Shown here: positions 15,136 to 23,084 of the stretch, piece after piece | How positions within the stretch are numbered: position 1 is the first letter of the stretch | How the letters are laid out: each line of letters starts with the position of its first letter | Source of the DNA: Bacillota bacterium | GTDB taxonomy: Bacteria > Bacillota > Clostridia > Peptostreptococcales > Anaerovoracaceae | Assembly (NCBI GenBank): GCA_016293805.1 | Contig: JAEDDI010000011.1 | Location: forward strand, 1-45,946 | Direction of reading: 5' to 3' | DNA length: 45,946 nt | Program-made: the position numbers and the translations under genes | Notes under the pieces: generated by a model | The model's database searches: none | Told to the model about the DNA's origin: nothing | Seen by the model: only the letters and a program-made list of their open reading frames with translations

Positions 15136-18100
15136 CTAGTCCAGTTTGAATTCATCACCCAGTCTGAGCGAAAGCACCTTGGATACTCCCTGCTCAGGCA
15201 TTGTTACACCATACAGAACATCAGCATGCTCCATTGTAGCCTTCTGATGAGTAACAAGTGCAAACTGTATTTCATTGAAATTGCGCAGATATGCTGAAAA
15301 TCTTTCGATATTGGCATCGTCAAGGGCAGCCTCAACTTCATCAAGAATGCAGAACGGAGTAGGCTTTGTCTTCAATACCGCAAACATCATGGCTATTGCT
15401 GTCATTGTCTTCTCACCTCCGGAAAGAAGATTGATGTTCTGAAGTTTCTTGCCCGGCGGCTGCGCAACTATATCAATATTCGATTCGAGAGGATTATCAG
15501 GATTCTCAAGAACAAGCTGTGCGCTTCCGCCTCCGAAAAGTTCCCTGAACACCGTTTCAAAGTTGTCAGCGACATTGTTGAAATTCTCCCTGAATCTCTC
15601 CCTTATTGTCTTATCCATATCATCGATTATTCCGCGAAGATCGTCCATCGAACCCGAAATATCAGCTCTCTGCTCCGTCAGGAAATCATATCTTTCGCTA
15701 ACCTTGCGGTATTCTTCAATCGCTCCGATATTTACATCCCCAAGTTGAGCCATCCTCTGCCTGATTTCGCGGTTTTCCTTTACAGCCCTTGATAATACGA
15801 AATCTGCAGTTCTGTATTCAAGTGCCTGAAGATATGTTATCTCAAATGTTTCCCATATCTTCTCCTTAAATGAGTCCAGCTGTGTTTCAAGTTTAGCCTT
15901 CTTGATGTCAGCGCTGTACATACGGTCGTTAAGAGAAACAACCTCGCTGTCGAACACCTTCTGCTGCTGCATGATATCATCCAGTTTTACATTGAGACTG
16001 TTTCTCTCCTGCACAGCCAGGTTAATTGTTTCCTGAAGTGTGTTCTTCTCTTCCTCCATCTTTTCGACCGCTTCGGCTGAAGCATCATCATCAAGGATGT
16101 TTTTTCTCTGAATCTCCAGCTGTTCAAGCTGTTCTTCACGCGCATCTATGTCAGCTGTTATCTCATCAATTTCACTCTGTATTCTTCTTCTGAGGCTGTC
16201 AAACCCTGCTATTTCACTTTCGCATGCAGTAACAGCGATTCTTGCTCCGGTAATCTCTTCGCTGACACCGGAGAGTTCCTCCCTGAGAACCTCATACTCC
16301 GCATTAAGAGTATCAATGTTCTTCTCAGCATCCTCTGCCAGTTTGCTTTCTTTCTGCGCATCCGCCTTAAGGGCGTCTATCATTTCCAGAGCCTGCGCCT
16401 TCTGTGTTTCGATATCGGAAAGTTCGGCATCAAATTTCTTCAGTCTCTCCTCCAGAGAAGCAGCGGCATTTTCACATGCGGAAATCTCGCTCTGTTTTTC
16501 TATAAGGGTTTTTTCGATTTCACGTATTCTGCTTTCCTTCCTGTCAGCCTCGATGATTGAAAGCGCTAAACTGTCTCTGACTTCTTCTCTTTTCCTTTCT
16601 GCCTCGGAAGTCTTTATCCTGCCTGCGTCAAGTTCGGAGGAAAGCCTGTCTATCTCTGCTCTTCTTTCGAGAAGGTTTGCAGTTCTGTTTTTGTATTTTC
16701 CCCCGGAAATGGTTCCTGCACCGCTTACAATCTCACCCTCAAGAGTCACAAACCTCAGGCCCTGCCTTATACTTTTAGACATGGCAACAGCATTATCCAT
16801 ATTGTCCACAATTGCTGTCCTTGAGAGAAGAAACTCATATGCAGGTCTGTATTTTTCATCAAATGATACTATTTCATCTCCGAATCCGATAAAACCCTTT
16901 TCTTTTATTGCAATGTCAGGTTTAGTGTATCTTACCGAAGAAAGAGGTATAAAGGTGAGTCTTCCAGCCTTCGATGATTTGAGAAGAGAAATCGCCTTCG
17001 TTGCTGTCCGGTCATCTCTGCAGATAATATTCTGCATGCCTGAGCCCAGTGCAGTCTCAACGGCCGTCTCCATTCCTTCCGGCACTGTCATAAGTTCTGC
17101 TGCAGTTCCGAAGACACCCGGAATATTCTCCTTCATTATGTACCTTACCGCCTGGTTGTACCCTTCGTAATTGTTCTCCATCTCTTCGATGGTTCTTTTT
17201 CTTGCCGCAGCCCTTCCGGCTTCAATGCGCAGCTCCTCAAGTTCCTTTGAGAGTCTTTTTTCCTCTTCCTGAAGCTGTCTGTAATGTGCTTTCGCCTCTT
17301 CAGCCTCTTCTTTAAGTCTGCCGGCCGATGCGGCAAGCTCATCTCTGTCATTGATGAGCTTAGCGTATTCATCTCGTTCCCTTCCTGAAACTTCACTGTT
17401 TTTTTCGGCTTCTATCTGAGACTTTCTTCTTTCCAGCGTATCTATAATACTCTCAAGCCCTGAAGCCTCTGTCCTTTTCTGGGACGCGTTCTGATGATGA
17501 AGGAACACTTCGCTCTTGGCCTTCTCCACGCCTTCAAGCGCATCTGTCACAAGCCTGGTCTTCTCATTGAACTCTGATGTCCTCCGGTCAAGCTGCTCCT
17601 TTGCCTTTCTGAATCTGGAATCCGTTTTCTGTCTGTTCTTTTCGACATTTCTGATATTCTCATTCTCCATGTCGAATTTCTCTTCGAAGCCTTTGATTTC
17701 CTCGTTGATTCTTCGTCTATTGTCTTCTATGGAGGAAAGACGCTCCTCATTTACTCTGAGTCTGTTTGTCACTTCGCCTATTTCCGAAGTGAGACCCAGA
17801 ATTTTTTCCCTGGATTCATCAATAATCTGTTCAAGCCCGGAAATACGGGATTTCATACTGTCTGCATCCGAATCAACTTCTCTGCGCTTTCTGGCAATCT
17901 CATCTTCAGCTTTTCTGATTTCCCTTATTTCCTCTTCCAGTTCCTCTATCTTCTTTTCTGTGTCCTCGACATTTCTGATGGTTATATTGATTTCAAGTTC
18001 TCTGAACCTGTCTCTCAGCACGAGATACTCTTCAGCTTTTCTGCTGTCCTCTGCAAGTCCGTCAATTCGGTCTTCAATCTCACCGATTATATCATTTACC

Positions 18101-18669
18101 CTGTCGAGATTTCCTGTTGCATTTTCCAGTTTTCTTTCAGCTTCAGCCTTCTTGCTTCTGTACATGACAACACCGGCAGCCTCTTCGAATATCTCGCGCC
18201 TGCTTTCAGTCTTGTTGCTTACAATATCGGCTATCTTGCCCTGCCCTATTATGGAATATCCGTCAACACCGATTCCGGTATCCATTATGAGTTCACGTAT
18301 ATCCCTCAGTCTGCACTGGTTGTCGTTGATATAGTATTCGGATTCGCCCGAGCGGTACATTCTCCTTGTTATCGCAACTTCATTGTATTCAATCGGCAGT
18401 ATTCCCGCACCATTGTCTATTGTCAGAATCACCTCTGCCATTCCACGCGATTTTCTGCTCTGAGTTCCTGCAAAAATCACTTCCTGCATCTTGCCTCCGC
18501 GAAGCATCTTGGGACTCTGTTCACCTAAAACCCATCTGATGGCATCTGATATGTTACTCTTGCCGCTGCCGTTAGGCCCTACTATACATGTTATTCCCGG
18601 ATGAAACTCAATTGTAACAGGCTCGGCAAATGATTTGAAGCCGTGCATGTATATTCGCTTAAAATACAT
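15136..18669 (-). CDS. smc: Chromosome segregation/condensin ATPase SMC
   Basis: The 1177-residue ATPase of the bacterial condensin. N-terminal Walker A is GPNGSGKSN (about 32-40). Two long coiled-coil arms flank a hinge at about 510-650 (GVFGTAAELM to SGAGTISGGKYKN). The C-terminal head has signature LSGGEKTMTAIA and Walker B CILDEVEAALDD. The start is the ATG at 18669, overlapping the rnc stop by one base. Partners ScpA/ScpB are not in the window. Long plus-strand open frames opposite the coiled coil are antisense artefacts. Confidence 0.98.
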   Translation of the reverse strand: MYFKRIYMHGFKSFAEPVTIEFHPGITCIVGPNGSGKSNISDAIRWVLGEQSPKMLRGGKMQEVIFAGTQSRKSRGMAEVILTIDNGAGILPIEYNEVAITRRMYRSGESEYYINDNQCRLRDIRELIMDTGIGVDGYSIIGQGKIADIVSNKTESRREIFEEAAGVVMYRSKKAEAERKLENATGNLDRVNDIIGEIEDRIDGLAEDSRKAEEYLVLRDRFRELEINITIRNVEDTEKKIEELEEEIREIRKAEDEIARKRREVDSDADSMKSRISGLEQIIDESREKILGLTSEIGEVTNRLRVNEERLSSIEDNRRRINEEIKGFEEKFDMENENIRNVEKNRQKTDSRFRKAKEQLDRRTSEFNEKTRLVTDALEGVEKAKSEVFLHHQNASQKRTEASGLESIIDTLERRKSQIEAEKNSEVSGRERDEYAKLINDRDELAASAGRLKEEAEEAKAHYRQLQEEEKRLSKELEELRIEAGRAAARKRTIEEMENNYEGYNQAVRYIMKENIPGVFGTAAELMTVPEGMETAVETALGSGMQNIICRDDRTATKAISLLKSSKAGRLTFIPLSSVRYTKPDIAIKEKGFIGFGDEIVSFDEKYRPAYEFLLSRTAIVDNMDNAVAMSKSIRQGLRFVTLEGEIVSGAGTISGGKYKNRTANLLERRAEIDRLSSELDAGRIKTSEAERKREEVRDSLALSIIEADRKESRIREIEKTLIEKQSEISACENAAASLEERLKKFDAELSDIETQKAQALEMIDALKADAQKESKLAEDAEKNIDTLNAEYEVLREELSGVSEEITGARIAVTACESEIAGFDSLRRRIQSEIDEITADIDAREEQLEQLEIQRKNILDDDASAEAVEKMEEEKNTLQETINLAVQERNSLNVKLDDIMQQQKVFDSEVVSLNDRMYSADIKKAKLETQLDSFKEKIWETFEITYLQALEYRTADFVLSRAVKENREIRQRMAQLGDVNIGAIEEYRKVSERYDFLTEQRADISGSMDDLRGIIDDMDKTIRERFRENFNNVADNFETVFRELFGGGSAQLVLENPDNPLESNIDIVAQPPGKKLQNINLLSGGEKTMTAIAMMFAVLKTKPTPFCILDEVEAALDDANIERFSAYLRNFNEIQFALVTHQKATMEHADVLYGVTMPEQGVSKVLSLRLGDEFKLD

Positions 18670-19361
18670 TAACTGTTTCCTCTTTCTAGTACTTCTCTGG
18701 CAGCATTCTGCTCTGCCTGCTTTTTTGTTCTTCCACAGCCGCTGCCGTAGACTTTACCGTCTATGATGAGGTCAACGAAGAAAGTCTTGCTGTGATCAGG
18801 ACCTTCTTCCTTTGCAACCTGATAGGACGGCGCCTTCAGTCCCCTGGCCTGGAGCATCTCCTGTATAGCTGACTTATAGTCTTTAACCAGCCTGCCGCTG
18901 ATAGCCTCTTCAACCGGATTCCTGGTCAGACGGGTGATAAACTCCGAAACAGTTTCATAGCTGCTGTCAAGAAAAACCGCTCCGATGAGAGCTTCAACTG
19001 CATCTGCCAGAATGGATTCTCTGTTTCTTCCTCCCTGTTTGATTTCACCGTTTCCCATATAAAGATAGGACCCGATATCAAGACTGCGGCTTATATCAGC
19101 CAGTGTTTTTTCACATACAACAGCCGCTCTCAGTTTAGTAAGTCTGCCTTCCTCCGCATCCGGCAGTCTTCTGTACAGAATTTCACCCACCACCGCATCA
19201 AGAAGAGCATCTCCTAGATACTCAAGTCTCTCGTTACTTCGAAGATTCTCCCTGGGATGCTCTCTGACATATGAACTGTGTGTAAGTGCTTCTTCCAGAT
19301 ATGATTCATCACTGAACTCATATCCTGTTTTTTCTTCAAACTTCTTCAGCCTGCTTTGCAC
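18669..19361 (-). CDS. rnc: Ribonuclease III
   Basis: A 230-residue double-strand-specific endoribonuclease that processes rRNA and mRNA. The catalytic domain signature ERLEYLGDALLDAVV contains E47 and D51; D120 and E123 complete the metal site. A dsRNA-binding domain occupies about 155-228. The start is GTG at 19361, preceded by GGAGGGAG. It lies 26 bases inside the end of plsX, so the two are coupled. The fabD-fabG-acpP genes that often sit between plsX and rnc are absent. Confidence 0.97.
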   Translation of the reverse strand: MQSRLKKFEEKTGYEFSDESYLEEALTHSSYVREHPRENLRSNERLEYLGDALLDAVVGEILYRRLPDAEEGRLTKLRAAVVCEKTLADISRSLDIGSYLYMGNGEIKQGGRNRESILADAVEALIGAVFLDSSYETVSEFITRLTRNPVEEAISGRLVKDYKSAIQEMLQARGLKAPSYQVAKEEGPDHSKTFFVDLIIDGKVYGSGCGRTKKQAEQNAAREVLERGNS

Positions 19362-20355
19362 TCTCTACTCCCTCCATCGCTGATGTAATCTGTTCCACAA
19401 CATTCTGCTGAGCGAATACAGCGCTCTTCAGTATTGCATTCTTCACCGCATAGCTTCCTGACGACCCGTGCATTTTTATGACGTGTCCGTTCACTCCCAG
19501 AATAGGTGCTCCTCCCTCTTCCTCATAATTGAAGTCCTTTGTAAGTTCCCTGAGCTTGTTTCTGACAAGCAGTGCTCCCACCCTGGTTGTCGCACCTTCT
19601 GTCAGTTTCTTCTTAATGTTCTTGAGAAGGTTCATGGCAAAGCCTTCCGAAAGCTTGAGTATAACATTTCCGGTAAATCCGTCGCAGACAATAACGTCAG
19701 CTGCTCCCTTTGGTACTTCTCTTGCCTCGACATTGCCCACAAAATTCAGGCTGGAGTCTTTGAGAAGCACAAACGCCTCTTTTGTGAGAGCAGTTCCCTT
19801 GTTCTCCTCCACACCGAGGTTAACAAGCCCTACCCTGGCACGTCTTCTGGACATTACCTTCTCCATGTACAGGCTTCCCATAATTCCGAACTCCAGCAGG
19901 TTTCTGGGCCTGCACTCGGAGTTTGCACCTGCATCAACAATCAGACATGTTTCACCGCCAACGATAGGATATATTGAAGCGATTGCAGGTCTTTCGATAC
20001 CCGGGATACGGCCGAGTATAAGGAGAGCGCCGGCCATGTAGGCACCTGTATTTCCTGCAGAAACCATAACATCTCCCTTGCCTTCCTTGAGCATGTTAAG
20101 CCCCTTGACCATAGATGAATCCTGTTTTCTTCTGACCGCCTTAACAGGGGAATCATCATTTTCAATTATCTGAGTTGCATTCACCACGCTAAGTCTCTGT
20201 GAATCATATTCATATTTTTCAAGCTGCGCGTAGATTTCGTCTTCTTTTCCTATAATTGTAATTTCAAGATTACTTTCAGCAAGTGCTTCAACTGCACCTT
20301 TAACTATCTCAGCCGGAGCGTTATCTCCGCCCATACCGTCTAACAAAATTCTCAT
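19336..20355 (-). CDS. plsX: Phosphate acyltransferase PlsX
   Basis: Converts acyl-ACP to acyl phosphate, the donor for PlsY, at the membrane surface. The protein begins MRILLDGMGGDNAPAEIVKG, the conserved PlsX start, and has 339 residues. I use the ATG at 20355, with AGGAG eight bases upstream; an open frame continues 17 codons further but without homology. It is the first gene of the plsX-rnc-smc-ftsY-der-plsY-gpsA unit. FapR control is not evident. Confidence 0.97.
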   Translation of the reverse strand: MRILLDGMGGDNAPAEIVKGAVEALAESNLEITIIGKEDEIYAQLEKYEYDSQRLSVVNATQIIENDDSPVKAVRRKQDSSMVKGLNMLKEGKGDVMVSAGNTGAYMAGALLILGRIPGIERPAIASIYPIVGGETCLIVDAGANSECRPRNLLEFGIMGSLYMEKVMSRRRARVGLVNLGVEENKGTALTKEAFVLLKDSSLNFVGNVEAREVPKGAADVIVCDGFTGNVILKLSEGFAMNLLKNIKKKLTEGATTRVGALLVRNKLRELTKDFNYEEEGGAPILGVNGHVIKMHGSSGSYAVKNAILKSAVFAQQNVVEQITSAMEGVESAKQAEEV

Positions 20356-20390
20356 AAACGTCTCCTGTTCTGCACTAACTACACTGATAC

Positions 20391-20419
20391 AAAATAAGTA
20401 TATCATACAGTAGTGTCAA
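20391..20419 (-). promoter_or_regulatory. Promoter of the plsX-rnc-smc operon
   Basis: Minus strand: -35 TTGACA (20414-20419), 17-base spacer, -10 TATTTT (20391-20396). It lies between the GNAT terminator and plsX. Confidence 0.65.
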
Positions 20420-20449
20420 AAGCAAAGACAGACATCGACGATGCCTGCC
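20420..20449 (-). terminator. Terminator after the GNAT gene
   Basis: Minus strand: a ten-pair stem GGCAGGCATC/GATGTCTGTC with two G-U pairs and a three-base loop, followed by TTTGCTTTT. It ends the valS-folC-lipid kinase-GNAT unit and abuts the plsX promoter. Confidence 0.75.
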
Positions 20450-20459
20450 TTTTTGTATT

Positions 20460-20903
20460 CTATTCTATTTCCAGTTTCATGACCTGCGGATGACATTCGG
20501 TTCCATACTGGGGACATCCGAAGCACTCAAAGAATATGGGGGCACTGTCCCTGGCAACCTCCGAAAATCCGCTGCGCGCAAAGAATCCCGGCGCTCTTGC
20601 CACAAGGAAAAGACTTTTTCCGCCTCTTTTTCTTATCTCATCAACCATTAGAGACAAGAGTTCAGACCCGATATTCGCCTTTCTGTACTTTGGGTTGACT
20701 GCGATTCCGTCGCAGATATACTCTCCCTGTCTCATTGCAAGAACCGCGCCGCCCTGTATTTTTCCATCATCATCGGTCACAGACCAGCATTTTACAAGAT
20801 CCGTCGGAACAGGTTCATCCATTCCAAATTCGAGCCTGTTCTCTATGAACATAGGCACAAGTGAATCATAATCCGAAGTCACTGCTATCTTTAATCTTTT
20901 CAT
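20460..20903 (-). CDS. GNAT-family N-acetyltransferase
   Basis: The 147-residue protein has the acetyl-CoA-binding segment KYRKANIGSELLSLMV (about 72-87) after the beta strand ICDGIAVNP. The C-terminus carries a cysteine cluster, ECFGCPQYGTECHP, which could bind a metal or simply be a subgroup feature. An AAGGAAT site precedes the ATG at 20903, which overlaps the lipid kinase by 38 bases. The substrate cannot be predicted. Confidence 0.88.
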   Translation of the reverse strand: MKRLKIAVTSDYDSLVPMFIENRLEFGMDEPVPTDLVKCWSVTDDDGKIQGGAVLAMRQGEYICDGIAVNPKYRKANIGSELLSLMVDEIRKRGGKSLFLVARAPGFFARSGFSEVARDSAPIFFECFGCPQYGTECHPQVMKLEIE

Positions 20904-21807
20904 AATATTCCTTTTCTTCTTTTAAAACATGGATATTAATACGGTCATGAAGCACATCGAACTGAAGAGGCAGTTTTTTGCCGTGTTCACCGTCAACATC
21001 CGTTGGTATATCCTCATCTGACTCAACCAGCAGCCTGTTTGTCTTAAAGCTGAGCACTCTGTGATCTTCAAGATGATCACCGTTTATAACCTTGAGGGCC
21101 AGCGGTGCCATCTCGATTATAGGCATCTTCCTGAAAAGAATAACATTGAGAAGTCCGTCGTTCACTTCACTGTCAGGAGATACCTTCCTGAATCCGCCTG
21201 CAGATGTGCCGTTCATGACAAGCATAAAGAACATCTTCTCAACGTATACTCTGTCAGGTGTTGTCAGTTTCATGCTGACAGGACGAAGATCTGAAAGCTC
21301 TGTAAGTCCGGTAAGATAATATGCAAATCTTCCGAGTGTATTCTTAAGCTCGGGATTCGTCTTCTGGCTGACATCCACCATATGTCCGATGGCTGCTACG
21401 TTTACGAAGCATTTGCCGTTAACAACACCCACATCGGCGGGGATTATATTTTCATCAAGTGCAACATCTATCATTCCCTCTATCGTATCGGGCATATTGA
21501 AGTATGTCGCAAAATCATTTGCTGTCCCGGATGGAAAAATCGCCAGCGGAAGATTAATTCCGTTCTCAACCATGGCATTCACACATATGTTGATGGTCCC
21601 GTCTCCGCCCGCTACTATAATCTGCCTGTACTCGTCCTGATTAATAGTTTTCATCACTGCGTCAAGAAGCTGATCCCTGCTTCCTCTTACAGGCACAAGC
21701 TGAAATCCCCTCTCCTGATATTTCTCGATAATGAGATCCAGATTGTCCTTGAATATTCCATTGCCCGAATACGGGTTATAGAACATCAGCACCTTGTTTT
21801 TCTTCAT
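20866..21807 (-). CDS. YegS/BmrU-type lipid (diacylglycerol) kinase
   Basis: A cytosolic or membrane-associated kinase of the diacylglycerol kinase catalytic family. It has the N-terminal phosphate loop NPYSGNG (10-16), the nucleotide motif GGDGTINICVNAM and LAIFPSGTANDFATY. The start at the ATG at 21807 is supported by AGGAGG seven bases upstream, giving 313 residues; an upstream start at 21831 lacks this. It overlaps the folC end by 32 bases. Diacylglycerol is the likely but unproven substrate. Confidence 0.92.
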   Translation of the reverse strand: MKKNKVLMFYNPYSGNGIFKDNLDLIIEKYQERGFQLVPVRGSRDQLLDAVMKTINQDEYRQIIVAGGDGTINICVNAMVENGINLPLAIFPSGTANDFATYFNMPDTIEGMIDVALDENIIPADVGVVNGKCFVNVAAIGHMVDVSQKTNPELKNTLGRFAYYLTGLTELSDLRPVSMKLTTPDRVYVEKMFFMLVMNGTSAGGFRKVSPDSEVNDGLLNVILFRKMPIIEMAPLALKVINGDHLEDHRVLSFKTNRLLVESDEDIPTDVDGEHGKKLPLQFDVLHDRINIHVLKEEKEYYEKIKDSSDFGL

Positions 21808-23083
21808 TGATAAACCTCCTGATTTCCCCAATCAGATAAAAAGATCCGGCAAATACGACAGCATCATAGGATTCCATTCTGTCCATAGCCGTCCGCACCG
21901 CTTCACGGATATCAGCTATCGCCTCTGCCTCAATACCTCTTCTCCTTATTCTTTCAGCAAGCTCCGAAGCTGCCATCCTGCGCGGACTCGCAGGTTCAGC
22001 TGCAATAAATGATGATGCAGCTTCACAGAACCTGTCCAGAATTCCTTCAGCATCCTTATCCGCGAGAATTCCTGTAACAAAGAGAACGCGCTCTCTGTCA
22101 AAAAACTTTCTGACTGTTTCAGTCAGCGCTCTGGCACCGTCCGGATTATGAGCCCCGTCCAGAATGATATACGGATGTTCGCCCACTATCTCAAATCTGC
22201 CCGGCTGCACTGCTCTTGCAAGTCCCATGTACAGACTCTCTCTGGTAATACTTATTATACGTTTTCTTCTGAGAATTTCAATAACAGTTAGTGCTGTGAT
22301 GAGATTTCTCACCTGGAATTCACCGGTCATACATATTTCCACATCATTATACCAGGTTCCCAGAATATCAACGCTTACAACCGAACCTCCAAGTTTTTCC
22401 TCACATGATGCAGCATGTACTCCGGATACATCATACAGTCTGCTTTTGTGCTCATACGCTGTTTTCGCTATGACTTTTCTGGCAGCATCAGAATCGACGT
22501 TTGAAACAACAGGGCACCCGTCTTTTATGATTCCTGCTTTTTCAGCAGCAATCTCTTCAATTGTGCTGCCCAGTCTGTCTGTATGGTCAAGAGATATCGA
22601 TGTTATGACGCTTACCAGCGGGCGGCTGATGACGTTTGTTGAGTCACCGCTTCCTCCAAGCCCAACCTCCAGCACCACAAAATCTGCATTCTTCATTGCA
22701 AAATACAGGAATGCCTCCGCGGTTATGACCTCAAACTCAGTAGGCGATGTATACCCCATCGATGTCATCTCACTTACTTTATCCAGCACGATATCCGTCA
22801 CTTTCTCAAGCTCACTGTCCGAAATATTTTTTCCGTGGAACTGAATTCTTTCGTTGAACGTCTCTATGAATGGTGATGTGAAAAGTCCGCATCTGTATCC
22901 GTTTGCCTCCAGGGAATCGTATATATATCTTGATACAGAACCCTTGCCGTTGGTTCCTGCCACATGCACACATTTAAGAGCTTCCTGGGGATTCCCAAGA
23001 AGCTCCATAAGAACATTCATGCGTTCAAGTCCAAGAATACTTCCGAATCTTTCAAATTCTTCTATTCTCTTTACTGCATTCAT
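21776..23083 (-). CDS. folC: Bifunctional folylpolyglutamate/dihydrofolate synthase
   Basis: A 435-residue Mur-ligase-fold enzyme that joins glutamate to dihydropteroate or folates. The ATP loop VAGTNGKGSVSRYI is at about 40-53, SPTEFEVITAEAF marks the folate-site region, and VLEVGLGGSGDSTN and ILDGAHNPDGARAL are the other family signatures. It starts one base after the valS stop, so the two are co-transcribed; valS-folC is a common Firmicute pair. Confidence 0.97.
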   Translation of the reverse strand: MNAVKRIEEFERFGSILGLERMNVLMELLGNPQEALKCVHVAGTNGKGSVSRYIYDSLEANGYRCGLFTSPFIETFNERIQFHGKNISDSELEKVTDIVLDKVSEMTSMGYTSPTEFEVITAEAFLYFAMKNADFVVLEVGLGGSGDSTNVISRPLVSVITSISLDHTDRLGSTIEEIAAEKAGIIKDGCPVVSNVDSDAARKVIAKTAYEHKSRLYDVSGVHAASCEEKLGGSVVSVDILGTWYNDVEICMTGEFQVRNLITALTVIEILRRKRIISITRESLYMGLARAVQPGRFEIVGEHPYIILDGAHNPDGARALTETVRKFFDRERVLFVTGILADKDAEGILDRFCEAASSFIAAEPASPRRMAASELAERIRRRGIEAEAIADIREAVRTAMDRMESYDAVVFAGSFYLIGEIRRFINEEKQGADVL

Positions 23084-23084
23084 A

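Noticed and set aside
17516..18334. Plus-strand 272-codon open frame opposite smc
   Set aside because: It is the antisense of an SMC coiled-coil arm, giving a Ser/Leu-rich translation with no ribosome site or domain. The minus-strand gene is certain.
20866..21831. Lipid kinase start at 21831
   Set aside because: The ATG at 21807 has AGGAGG at ideal spacing and begins at the conserved MKKNKVLMFYNP; the longer version adds only eight unsupported residues.
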